From positions 1 to 20,480 of IMG/VR virus record IMGVR_UViG_3300050123_000057: 20,480 nucleotides of DNA; one strand, written 5' to 3'. Both the position numbers and the translations under genes were made by a program. Below the pieces are notes generated by a model. It saw only the letters and a program-made list of their open reading frames with translations. It was not told where the DNA came from and ran no database searches. Source of the stretch: a virus. Shown in pieces: positions 13,476 to 20,360 of this stretch; within the stretch, counting starts at the first letter, position 1; every line of letters starts with the position of its first letter.

Positions 13476-13616
13476 ATGGCAAGAAAGCAACACGGTTTCA
13501 GGCTCAGTGACGAAGTGTTTAAAATCCTTCACGATCAGGCGACGCGAGAAACCCGCAGCATGGCTCAGCAGATCGAGCACCTTGTTTTAAAAGAAGAAAA
13601 AACTATCAACCCGTAG
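13476..13616 (+). CDS. Ribbon-helix-helix (Arc-like) small DNA-binding protein, 46 aa
   Basis: A 46-aa protein. Residues 6-12 (HGFRLSD) give the beta ribbon, followed by helix 1 (EVFKILHDQATRETR) and helix 2 after the turn (SMAQQIEHLVLKEE), the classic Arc/MetJ/CopG layout in which a dimer inserts its ribbon into the major groove. AAAGGAG precedes the ATG. It is the last gene of the plus-strand operon, just before the bidirectional terminator, and may autoregulate that operon or its divergent neighbour. No toxin gene is next to it, so an antitoxin role is not supported. Confidence 0.78.
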   Translation: MARKQHGFRLSDEVFKILHDQATRETRSMAQQIEHLVLKEEKTINP

Positions 13617-13640
13617 GTAAATAGAAATTGTGTTAAAAGC

Positions 13641-13669
13641 AAAAGCCCTGTCTATATGACGGGGCTTTT
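13641..13669. terminator. Bidirectional terminator between converging operons
   Basis: AAAAGCCCTGTC and GACGGGGCTTTT pair over 12 bases (one G-T) around TATAT. A-runs on one side and T-runs on the other allow termination in both directions. It separates the plus-strand accessory operon from the minus-strand replication operon, whose last gene ends inside its loop. Confidence 0.88.
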
Positions 13670-13954
13670 ACTTTCGCAAGAACATAGCCTTTTTATCATT
13701 TTATCTTGATAATCTGCAGCCGGTTTATATCGGCCTCTGATAATTTTGCTCACAAATATGTCATCTGTCGATGCGTCTGTTGAGTTTGCAAACTTTTGCG
13801 CCAGTTCCCACGCCTTTGCTTCGGATTCAATCAATGGTTCATCCTTTTCGGGAAATTGATCCAGCCTGCAAATGGCCCCGATATGCACCGAGAAATTTAC
13901 GACATACCCGTCCCTGCTGTTCTCAATGATTTTCAAGGCATATTCCATTTTCAT
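13652..13954 (-). CDS. Hypothetical protein, 100 aa
   Basis: The N-terminal half is beta-rich (YALKIIENSRDGYVVNFSVH), then SEAKAWELAQKFANSTDAST forms a helix, and the C-terminus holds two Cys (LCSCES). No family is recognised. The ATG at 13954 follows AGGGGGTG; a second ATG at 13948 is nearly as good. It is the last gene of the leftward replication operon and its stop codon lies in the loop of the terminator. Confidence 0.66.
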   Translation of the reverse strand: MKMEYALKIIENSRDGYVVNFSVHIGAICRLDQFPEKDEPLIESEAKAWELAQKFANSTDASTDDIFVSKIIRGRYKPAADYQDKMIKRLCSCESKSPVI

Positions 13955-13968
13955 TTCTTTTTCACCCC

Positions 13969-14238
13969 CTAATCTTCGTCAACGTCGTCCCATTCTTGCG
14001 GCTCAAAACTCTTGTTAAATTCTTTTTCAGCCTCTTCAAACGATAGGTGCTTTTCATTTGCCAACCTTTTTATTGCGCTTATCCTCATTTGCTTTATCTC
14101 CGGTCCCCACTTCATTCTTCCCTGTCCCCTTTCAGCCGCAGCCCCGTTAAGCCCGCGCAGCCACCCTTCGCTGTTAATATCGTGCCATTTGGCATTTCCC
14201 CGCTGCTGGGGAAAGCGTTTAAATCCGCGACAACTCAA
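13969..14238 (-). CDS. Hypothetical protein, 89 aa (TTG start; alternative ATG 14115)
   Basis: A hydrophilic protein with a basic first half and an acidic end (EPQEWDDVDED). If it starts at TTG 14238 it overlaps the upstream TGA and depends on translational coupling, since no ribosome binding site is present. A shorter 48-aa version from ATG 14115, preceded by GGGAAG, is a real alternative and would keep the helical part (MRISAIKRLANEKHLSFEEA). No family is recognised. Confidence 0.55.
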   Translation of the reverse strand: MSCRGFKRFPQQRGNAKWHDINSEGWLRGLNGAAAERGQGRMKWGPEIKQMRISAIKRLANEKHLSFEEAEKEFNKSFEPQEWDDVDED

Positions 14239-14435
14239 ATTGATTTTCTGCTACTTGCATATTCTTGGCAATGGTTAAGTGAAATTTTCAAAACTCGTTC
14301 TAAATCCTCTGGGGACACATCGAGATCGAGCGCAATTATCAAAGGGTATTCGCCGGAACGGTACCGGCGGCGCATCTCGGCTTTGTCATGTTCAGTCGGA
14401 TGGTGTGCTGTTTCAAGAACTTTCTTTCCCGTCAC
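14235..14435 (-). CDS. Small helix-turn-helix-like protein, 66 aa
   Basis: I choose GTG 14435 as start: it overlaps the upstream stop (TAGTG) and has GGGGGG four bases ahead. An ATG at 14510 would give 91 aa but overlap the upstream gene by 76 bases without a ribosome binding site. The middle (MRRRYRSGEYPLIIALDLDV followed by SPEDLERVLK) has the spacing of a short helix-turn-helix like those in small phage proteins that sense or bind DNA. Function is unknown. Confidence 0.6.
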   Translation of the reverse strand: MTGKKVLETAHHPTEHDKAEMRRRYRSGEYPLIIALDLDVSPEDLERVLKISLNHCQEYASSRKSI

Positions 14436-14731
14436 TATTCCCCCCGGCTTAATAAAATCTCTCTCCAACATTTCACGGAACGCTTTTGATCGTGCCTGCA
14501 GCCGTGGCACATTTCAAGTTTTTCCCCGTTATCTTCGGCGTATGAATCAGCGGGGCAACCACCCATGTCCTCATGCAGCTCCAGGCACTCAGCGTTAATA
14601 ACCTTGTTAAGCAAGGCGTTTTCTTTAATCCATCGGTCGCAATCGGTCACAAGCCCGTCATGATGCTTTCTCAATGCCGTAAGATCAGATTTCAGTCGTT
14701 CGTTTTCCTCCTGCAAGGTTTCAAATGTCAT
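14435..14731 (-). CDS. Coiled-coil plus Cys-rich protein, 98 aa
   Basis: Residues 1-40 form a coiled coil (LQEENERLKSDLTALRKHHD). The C-terminal half contains seven to eight Cys and His in a likely zinc-binding arrangement (CLELHEDMGGCPADSY, then CHGCRH). I choose ATG 14731, which overlaps the primase end by 11 bases and follows GGGGACTGGGAG; an ATG at 14761 lacks such a site. A coiled coil joined to a Cys cluster is common in small phage proteins near replication genes; no precise role can be given. Confidence 0.68.
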   Translation of the reverse strand: MTFETLQEENERLKSDLTALRKHHDGLVTDCDRWIKENALLNKVINAECLELHEDMGGCPADSYAEDNGEKLEMCHGCRHDQKRSVKCWREILLSRGE

Positions 14732-16502
14732 GCTCCCAGTCCCCCTCGCCTGTAATTTCAATAAAGTCCTGTTTATTGTTTGGCCTTTCCCACCCGAAAA
14801 CTTTTGTATTACCCTTCGACGGCAAATACAACCGACGGCTGATTTTATCGTAATTCAATCCGACCTGCCCGGTTATCCCCTCTGCCCTACTCTTAAGGAC
14901 TTTAAGAGCAACGTCACAGCCATGTGCTGCCCGGTCTTTTTCGTTCAGCCGCTCAAGGGAAAACACATTGTCAGCCCGGTTTGTAATGTCCCCACTGCCG
15001 GAAACGTCGTCGTTTTCAAGGACTCCGCTTGTTTTCCGGGGATGCGCCACGAGATGAACATGTACCTCATACCTTTTTGCAAACTCTATAAACAGCCCGA
15101 CAAGGTTTGACTGCATCCGATAAAAATTATTATCACTTTCCGTGCTGTATCGGCAGGTCATGAGGTTATCAATCATGAACACTCGGCAGTTGTATCGCTT
15201 AACGGCATATTCAAAGATTTTCAATATGCTTTTTGCTTCATCCGCTTGCGCTATGGTATTGTCGTAAAGCCAAAACTTTTCACGATACCAGGCCTTAATT
15301 CTTTCGGTAATTTCATGATCGACATAGCATAAATCTTTATCAAGAGTATCGTCGTGGTATTTTGTAACGTGATCTCTGCCTGCAGCCTGTAGGTCAATCC
15401 AGTGTTGAAATCTGTCTGCTCTCAATTCCCCCGAATAAGCGCATACTTTCTCGCCCTGATCCACGGCCTCAAGCATTAGCTGACCTAAAATCGTTGATTT
15501 GCCCTCACCCCTGCGCCCAGTCCATATAGACAGATCGCTCATTAAAAAGCCACCCGTCATTCGATCAAGCTCTTGTATGCCGCTCAATGACCGCTGAACG
15601 TGCCTTATATCAATCGGGGTTACGTCAGCAAGGTCAATAAGGCCGTAAACCGGTATTTCTTTTGTCGTATCATAGGCGGCCTTTACCGCGGCGGGCCCGC
15701 TCCGGTATAAAAGCTCATTCGCGTCCTTGCAATCGTGCTGCACTATGAAAATTCGATAATCTGCTAACCTTGGAATAAGCTTTTGAATCATAATCCTGCC
15801 GGGACCGTCGTTATCTCCGTAAAGGTAAATTGCCTTAAATTGTTTGAGCCAGTCCCAGCATGTATCAAGCCAGGTTAAATCTTCCGCGCCGGATGGAACG
15901 CTGACTGAATTGGGGATCCCTGCCTCATGGCCGCTCATTGCGTCAACCTCGCCCTCGTAGATACAAAGGGGATATTGCGGGTCGCATAAGTCCATGCCGA
16001 ACAGGACGGGCTTTGTGTCGGTCTCACGCCATGCCTTTGGCTCGCCTTTTTCAATCTTGTGCGACGGTCGGAATTTCACAAAAACAAGTTCGCCGTTCTC
16101 GGTGTATGGAAACACGATATTGCCCTTGATGTCACATCCCACGCCGTAAGCGTCCATTGTTGCCCGGCTGATCTTCCGCATAGCAAGGTATTTTTCGGCT
16201 GCATCCGTGGGCTTTTCAATTTTCGTTTCAGGTTTTTTATACATGGCTTTGGGCTTGTATGTATTGCCTGTTTCATCCCTGTCGGCAGTCTCTCCAAAGT
16301 CCTTGCATAACTGCCAGAAAGTGCCCTGTTTGCCGCAACTTCCGCGCTTGCAGTTATATGTCCCGTTGTCTTTATTTAGTGCAAAGCTGTACTTGTCCCG
16401 GTGTTCTCCACCATGGCAAAAAGGGCATAAATCCGGCACAATTTCGTCGCCTTTAATTTTAAAAGGGTCTAAATATCTATGGGCAAAGTCAAATATATCC
16501 AT
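14721..16502 (-). CDS. Primase-helicase (T7 gp4/Twinkle type), 593 aa
   Basis: It combines three parts (numbering from GTG 16514; subtract 4 for ATG 16502). A zinc-binding primase domain has C30-x2-C33 (CPFCHGGEH) and C55-x4-C60. A TOPRIM fold has EGEVDAMS (187-194) and YGDNDG (232-237), the acidic metal-binding residues. The RecA/DnaB-like helicase has Walker A GRRGEGKST (333-341), Walker B VFMIDN (445-450) and the sensor His in HLVAHPRK (487-494). Such proteins unwind the fork and lay down primers in the same polypeptide. ATG 16502 follows GAGGGTG; the GTG lies just upstream. All key motifs are intact. Confidence 0.93.
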   Translation of the reverse strand: MDIFDFAHRYLDPFKIKGDEIVPDLCPFCHGGEHRDKYSFALNKDNGTYNCKRGSCGKQGTFWQLCKDFGETADRDETGNTYKPKAMYKKPETKIEKPTDAAEKYLAMRKISRATMDAYGVGCDIKGNIVFPYTENGELVFVKFRPSHKIEKGEPKAWRETDTKPVLFGMDLCDPQYPLCIYEGEVDAMSGHEAGIPNSVSVPSGAEDLTWLDTCWDWLKQFKAIYLYGDNDGPGRIMIQKLIPRLADYRIFIVQHDCKDANELLYRSGPAAVKAAYDTTKEIPVYGLIDLADVTPIDIRHVQRSLSGIQELDRMTGGFLMSDLSIWTGRRGEGKSTILGQLMLEAVDQGEKVCAYSGELRADRFQHWIDLQAAGRDHVTKYHDDTLDKDLCYVDHEITERIKAWYREKFWLYDNTIAQADEAKSILKIFEYAVKRYNCRVFMIDNLMTCRYSTESDNNFYRMQSNLVGLFIEFAKRYEVHVHLVAHPRKTSGVLENDDVSGSGDITNRADNVFSLERLNEKDRAAHGCDVALKVLKSRAEGITGQVGLNYDKISRRLYLPSKGNTKVFGWERPNNKQDFIEITGEGDWEHDI

Positions 16503-16520
16503 TTGCACCCTCACTTTTAC

Positions 16521-17393
16521 TTATGTTTTAATACCGTCAAACCGGTCACCGCCGCCGCTTGTGTCGCCATAATTGCCTTCAAGAATTTTTTGGCGGTTTG
16601 CAGACTTAATAATCCAGTCAAAGCCGCATCCGTGAAAGCTTCCGGTCCGCCCCGTTAAAAAGTCGCTTGCTTCTACACGCTTGAAAAACTCTCTTATAGC
16701 ATCAAGCGTCAATTCGTCATACCTCCACCATACCCGCATAGTTGTCTGTCTTGCCTCAGTCATTGTTTTAATTTTTGGCAAACTGATACAGACGGTATTG
16801 TATATATCCATGATCTTTTGATAAGGGCAAACAGCTGCATGCCCCTCCACGGAATTCAACCCATCAAGCACAGGCTCGTCGGTGCCAACCGACATACTAT
16901 CGTCAGATAGTATACAAGGTACGGTTAGGTTAGGTACGGTTAGGTTAGGTACGGTACTCGATACGACCTCCGCGGGTAATTCCGTAGGATGGTCACACGG
17001 AATTCCGTCGGAATTACCCGGGATTTCCCTTGGAATTGCGTCAGACTTTTTGCGTTTTCGTTCCCTGTCATATTTCCGCTTACGGATTAACTGCCCAGCG
17101 TAATCATTCCAGTCGTGAATAAATAATTTACCATCAACACTATCAAACCACCTTGAGGATATCAAGGCAGTCACAAACTTTTCAGGGGACTTCCGCCACC
17201 CTGCGGCGGCGGATATCTCCTCATAATCAAGATGGCTTATTTCTCCGGTTTCGTCCTCAATCTTATCAATGGCCCAAGACCAAAACCGAGCCAAATATGC
17301 GGCGGCAAGCATTTTTTCGATGCCCAACGAGGCGGCAAGCGGTTTTAATTTAGGGTTAGTGAAAAAATCATTATGTAATTCAATCCAAGCCAA
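16521..17393 (-). CDS. Phage replication initiator / helicase loader-like protein, 290 aa
   Basis: Residues 1-100 form a winged-helix-like DNA-binding domain (MAWIELHNDFFTNPKLKPLA onward), followed by a basic patch (RKRKYDRERKRKK). A Pro-rich linker at 118-160 contains TVPNLTVPNLTVP. The C-terminal domain (191-275), ending HGCGFDWIIKSANRQKILEG, is the DnaD/lambda O-like helicase-loading end seen in many Firmicutes phages. It sits directly upstream of the primase-helicase gene, the expected partner. The start is TTG 17393, eleven bases after AGGGGG; no ATG is in range. The linker DNA is repetitive and probably forms the origin, as in lambda O. Confidence 0.85.
   Translation of the reverse strand: MAWIELHNDFFTNPKLKPLAASLGIEKMLAAAYLARFWSWAIDKIEDETGEISHLDYEEISAAAGWRKSPEKFVTALISSRWFDSVDGKLFIHDWNDYAGQLIRKRKYDRERKRKKSDAIPREIPGNSDGIPCDHPTELPAEVVSSTVPNLTVPNLTVPCILSDDSMSVGTDEPVLDGLNSVEGHAAVCPYQKIMDIYNTVCISLPKIKTMTEARQTTMRVWWRYDELTLDAIREFFKRVEASDFLTGRTGSFHGCGFDWIIKSANRQKILEGNYGDTSGGGDRFDGIKT
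16894..17020. repeat. Candidate replication origin: hairpin, iterons and inverted repeats inside the initiator gene
   Basis: There are three parts in 127 bases. (1) ATACTATC-GTCA-GATAGTAT (16894-16913), an 8-bp inverted repeat. (2) GGTACGGTTAGGTTA twice in tandem plus GGTACGGT (16918-16955), iteron-like 15-base units. (3) CGGGTAATTCCG (16973-16984) and its inverse CGGAATTACCCG (17009-17020), flanking the palindrome ACGGAATTCCGT (16997-17008). They encode the variable linker of the initiator. Phage initiators that bind iterons within their own gene have this layout. No experiment or search supports it here. Confidence 0.6.
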
Positions 17394-17408
17394 ATTATTT
17401 TATTCCCC

Positions 17409-17690
17409 CTATTCCTTTAAACTCTGAATTGCAAGCCGCATGCCAAGTTTGAAACCGGAAACAAAAAAGTCACGCGAAGCAATGGCTGACACGTCGCTCA
17501 CTCGATTGCTGAGACGTCGAAACGCTGGCAGCCGCTCTGGTACTAACGCTTTTTCAAACTCAACGGCGGCACTGTACAGCGTCTCAACAGCCGCCTTATA
17601 TTCTTTACTTTCGCAAATATCGCCCTCATTCAAAAGGCTGGCAAACATGGTTTCAATGGTGTTTTTTTGCTCAAAAATACTCTCACTCAT
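17409..17690 (-). CDS. DUF6809-like small protein with GFKLGMRL motif, 93 aa
   Basis: A 93-aa helical protein with SIFEQKNTIETMFASLLNEG near the start and DFFVSGFKLGMRLAIQSLKE at the end. The terminal 'F..GF.LG.RL' is the hallmark of a small protein family (DUF6809 as I remember it) common in Firmicutes phages. A helical hairpin fold is likely; function is unknown. It shares its last motif with the gene at 18115-18468. The ATG follows GAAAGGG. Its stop abuts the ribosome binding site of the initiator gene. Confidence 0.6.
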   Translation of the reverse strand: MSESIFEQKNTIETMFASLLNEGDICESKEYKAAVETLYSAAVEFEKALVPERLPAFRRLSNRVSDVSAIASRDFFVSGFKLGMRLAIQSLKE

Positions 17691-17755
17691 GATAAAAACC
17701 CTTTCAAAAATCTTATTTTATTCTGCAAATTTTGAGTAAATTATTAATAAAACTC

Positions 17756-17824
17756 CTATGTAGTCGCAGAGTTATTCTTACGGATATAAGCGAGAATAGC
17801 TTGCTTAATTTCGTTGTGGGTCAT
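17756..17824 (-). pseudogene. Very short ORF, possible remnant of a winged-helix gene, 22 aa
   Basis: ATG 17824 follows AGGAGAGGTGA and encodes MTHNEIKQAILAYIRKNNSA, then TT and a stop. The pattern reads like the first helices of a winged-helix protein that has been cut off. It overlaps the end of the previous gene by 20 bases. Either a leader peptide or a truncated gene; evidence is limited to the ribosome binding site and the helix-like start. Confidence 0.35.
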
Positions 17825-18113
17825 GTATTACTTTCACCTCTCCTGCCATGATATTTCTATAGGCACTCATATTTTTGGAAGTGAGGAAAGCATTGCGTTC
17901 TAAAGAATCTTGAGAAACCCGAATATCTAAATCCGGGATTGTTATTCCGAATTCGCGTTCAATGGCGTTCCGCATATAAAACGCATGCTTGAGCGCATCC
18001 TCTATGTCAGGAATGGGATTTGGAAAACTTTCAGCCCCTTCATCCGTTATGGCGGAAACCTGAAACCCCTTTCCGCTCGGATGAATGTCGACCATAATAA
18101 CAACTTTATCCAT
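17805..18113 (-). CDS. Hypothetical protein, 102 aa
   Basis: An alpha/beta protein: VVIMVDIHPSGKGFQVSAIT (two beta strands), then a helix (DALKHAFYMRNAIEREFG) and a final strand. I prefer ATG 18113, ten bases after GGGGGAG, which overlaps the upstream stop; ATG 18122 is also possible but too close to that site. Longer versions would overlap the upstream gene. No family is recognised. Confidence 0.6.
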   Translation of the reverse strand: MDKVVIMVDIHPSGKGFQVSAITDEGAESFPNPIPDIEDALKHAFYMRNAIEREFGITIPDLDIRVSQDSLERNAFLTSKNMSAYRNIMAGEVKVIHDPQRN

Positions 18114-18114
18114 G

Positions 18115-18468
18115 TCAATCATTCTCCCCCATGTCGCGGTAGTCTTTTGTATCTTCATCTTTGAAACATTCAGCGCCCAGTCGCATGCCGAGCTTAAAAC
18201 CATCTTTAAACCCCTGGTCGTATCCGGTATTTAAGTAGGAACCCTGTATGTCAGAAATAAGGTCTGATGCTTCGCGCTTTTTACCCTCCGAAATTTCTAT
18301 CAGCAAACAATCAATAGGCTTATTAAATCGTTTATCAAGCGCTTCCTCTTCAGGGGTTGACATTGCATGTCGAGTATCAGCAGCCGTCGTACATGTACAA
18401 AGATAGTCAAGCGCCGTGCCGTCGTAGTTGAATCCACATTTCTTTATAAGAGGTAAACAACCGTTCAT
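18115..18468 (-). CDS. Hypothetical protein sharing GFKLGMRL motif, 117 aa
   Basis: The N-terminus has four Cys in the first 27 residues or so (MNGCLPLIKKCGFNYD, then YLCTCTT). The C-terminal half is helical, ending DQGFKDGFKLGMRLGAECFK. The GFKLGMRL motif is shared with the 93-aa protein at 17409-17690, suggesting related helical hairpins in the same operon. The ATG at 18468 has GAAAGG upstream. Function is unknown. Confidence 0.6.
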   Translation of the reverse strand: MNGCLPLIKKCGFNYDGTALDYLCTCTTAADTRHAMSTPEEEALDKRFNKPIDCLLIEISEGKKREASDLISDIQGSYLNTGYDQGFKDGFKLGMRLGAECFKDEDTKDYRDMGEND

Positions 18469-18502
18469 TTATAATCAACCTTTCAAATTTTGATTTTTTA
18501 TT

Positions 18503-19039
18503 CTAAACCCGTGCCATGCGGCTTGTTATATCAATAACAGCGCAAGAAATACCGGCCAACTCTTGTAAAATTTTTATTTTGTCAGGAACTGCTTGATATG
18601 CCGCTGCAATACCGCTGACGCACAGCAAGACTTCGCCTTTGTCATCGTCCGGCACAGTCGCCCATATCGAAAGCAATTCGCTTGTAGTTACTTTTGCTTG
18701 GGCGGCTACTTTTTGACGGTCTTTTACTATTTCGCTAATTTCATGTTCAGGAGTAAATTGAAGCATTCGCGCTGGTGTACTACTATAATAACTTGCAAGC
18801 CATTCATAAAGGAATTCCGGTATCAATTTGCCTTTAACGGATAGCACCTGCTGCAGATGCTCAAGGTTGAAATAGTCCGGTAGTTTAATGTTGCGTTTTT
18901 CTGCCCATAAAGTGATGTAATTATATAAGCCTCTGAAATCAGTGCCCGGGTATTCTTCGTTGCGCATCTGACAGTATTCAAGAAACGCCCTGACATTATC
19001 GCTTTTCCCGGTAGTATCATTTTCAAATTGATAATTCAT
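18503..19039 (-). CDS. Hypothetical protein, 178 aa
   Basis: A mostly helical protein with aromatic-rich N-terminus (AFLEYCQMRNEEYPGTDFRG, then YNYITLWAEKRN), a central segment (FLYEWLASYY) and a C-terminal helical part. The last third (DDDKGEVLLCVSGIAAAYQA) resembles a helix bundle; no nucleic acid-binding motif is clear. ATG 19039 has GGGAGG upstream. It lies in the early operon ahead of the initiator. I do not recognise it. Confidence 0.62.
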   Translation of the reverse strand: MNYQFENDTTGKSDNVRAFLEYCQMRNEEYPGTDFRGLYNYITLWAEKRNIKLPDYFNLEHLQQVLSVKGKLIPEFLYEWLASYYSSTPARMLQFTPEHEISEIVKDRQKVAAQAKVTTSELLSIWATVPDDDKGEVLLCVSGIAAAYQAVPDKIKILQELAGISCAVIDITSRMARV

Positions 19040-19109
19040 TGTAACTGGCCTCCCAATTTTTTTATTGTATTTAAACCAATATGGGGTTATAATTGTTACA
19101 GGTATTTAA

Positions 19110-19619
19110 TTAAATTGCCCGTTTAGTATCAGCACTCCCTATATTTGCCGCCTTTACCATTCCCGTGGTGAGGGCGGCACTTTTATTAAAGAGATGATTT
19201 GCGTCCGAAAGAATACTGTTGAAATCATCAATAAAATCGGAAAGCATATTTATCTTTAAAAAAGCATCTTTGTAACCGCGGATCAACTCGGAAACCACGT
19301 CGGACGTTTCACCTTTCAAACCCTCTTCTATACCTTCTGGGCAAATACAAAAAAAGTCTGTGCTTAAATCACGCATAATTAATTGGGAATATTCGGATTT
19401 GTCTTTTGCCTTAGATAGCATATCGCCAACGTCGCAGAAATTTTTATAAGTCACAATAAAACTCGGCGCAAAAGGAGAATCAGAGGGATAAGAATTGTGC
19501 TCAGGAGTCAATAACTCGGAGGTACATTCTGAGCAATAAATTGTCTTATTGTCATAATGTGAAAAATATCTTCCCTCAATGACTTGGCCGCATCTCGAAC
19601 ATTTAATCTGATTTTCCAT
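19110..19619 (-). CDS. Zinc-ribbon protein of unknown function, 169 aa
   Basis: The first 35 residues carry two Cys pairs: IKCSRCGQVIEGRYFSHY and IYCSECTSELL, the LIM/zinc-ribbon-like pattern of many small phage and bacterial proteins. The rest is helical with no recognised fold (residues 50-169). ATG 19619 has AGAGAGGG upstream. It probably binds one zinc, with an unknown partner. It lies in the leftward early operon. Confidence 0.65.
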   Translation of the reverse strand: MENQIKCSRCGQVIEGRYFSHYDNKTIYCSECTSELLTPEHNSYPSDSPFAPSFIVTYKNFCDVGDMLSKAKDKSEYSQLIMRDLSTDFFCICPEGIEEGLKGETSDVVSELIRGYKDAFLKINMLSDFIDDFNSILSDANHLFNKSAALTTGMVKAANIGSADTKRAI

Positions 19620-19663
19620 TTTAAAAACCCTCTCTTATAATAAATTTTGATTATGCCCTTGAA

Positions 19664-20299
19664 TTATTGCACCACTTTTAAGTATGCTGGTACCGGTCTT
19701 TTTACCGGCATAGATTTATGAGTATCGGAATTAATCATAAATTCCTTGCCATCGGGAGTGGAGTATTTTGAATAAACGGGGATGCTGTTTTCAGCCGCCC
19801 AAACTTCCATAAAATCCGGTTTACCTTGAAGATGCAGAATTTTGCTTTGAACTGACATTAGTGCTACCGTAAATTTGCGCACATCCCGATTTTGATAGTC
19901 GAACAAAAGACCGGGCAAGTTTTCTTGACCTATAGGCTTGCCTGCAGGCAATTTATTAATTTCCCCAATAGTGGAGAAATAATCTTTCATTTCCCACTTG
20001 TCGCCGTCGTATCTTTTCTCAATAGGGAAAAACCTGACGAATTCAAGCGGGGTTAACGAGGACAAAATATCCATAGTGGTCGCGATAAATCCCTGATAAT
20101 TCAATAAGTCGTTGAATTCTATGATCTCTCTTTGATTGAAAACTACATACCTGAGAGCAAGAAAAGCATATTGTTTTATAATTTTCTTTTGCTCGTAATC
20201 ACTTTGCCCGTGCTGAATTTCGTTCAGCTTGCGGCCACAGGCACCAAGATAGATGTCTGGCATATTAACGGGTTTTGTTTTAACTAATTCCACGTCCAT
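19664..20299 (-). CDS. Hypothetical protein, 211 aa
   Basis: A soluble alpha/beta protein: MDVELVKTKPVNMPDIYLGA at the start, a helical middle (NQREIIEFNDLLNYQGFIAT), then PLEFVRFFPIEKRYDGDKWE. I choose ATG 20299 with AAGGAG directly upstream; the TTG at 20320 lacks one. A good -10 element lies 27 bases upstream. No family is recognised; the gene heads a set of early genes. Confidence 0.65.
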   Translation of the reverse strand: MDVELVKTKPVNMPDIYLGACGRKLNEIQHGQSDYEQKKIIKQYAFLALRYVVFNQREIIEFNDLLNYQGFIATTMDILSSLTPLEFVRFFPIEKRYDGDKWEMKDYFSTIGEINKLPAGKPIGQENLPGLLFDYQNRDVRKFTVALMSVQSKILHLQGKPDFMEVWAAENSIPVYSKYSTPDGKEFMINSDTHKSMPVKRPVPAYLKVVQ

Positions 20300-20325
20300 A
20301 ATCTCCTTATTGCTTTTCAAATCCG

Positions 20326-20356
20326 ATTATAATAGCGGTATAGATTTTTGCAGTAA
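20326..20356 (-). promoter_or_regulatory. Possible promoter of the leftward early operon
   Basis: A perfect TATAAT (20331-20326) on the minus strand sits 27 bases before ATG 20299. The only -35 near it is TTACTG (20356-20351), with a long 19-base spacer. The -10 is convincing; the -35 is weak. Confidence 0.45.
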
Positions 20357-20360
20357 CTAC

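Noticed and set aside
13476-13616. Ribbon-helix-helix protein as the antitoxin of a toxin-antitoxin pair
   Set aside because: No toxin-like gene is adjacent; the neighbour on one side is a DUF protein and on the other a terminator.
14435-14510. Longer start (ATG 14510) for the small helix-turn-helix-like protein
   Set aside because: It would overlap the upstream gene by 76 bases with no ribosome binding site, while GTG 14435 overlaps the upstream stop by one base after GGGGGG.
16894-16913. Perfect inverted repeat considered as a terminator
   Set aside because: It lies within the initiator coding frame and has no following T-run on either strand.
16918-16955. Tandem 15-base repeats considered as a CRISPR array
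   Set aside because: Units are directly adjacent with no unique spacers and lie in a coding frame; they fit iterons or coding repeats.
18123-18203. Longer N-terminus for the protein at 17805-18113
   Set aside because: The extra residues overlap the upstream gene and lack a ribosome binding site; the part after the upstream stop reads as a normal start.
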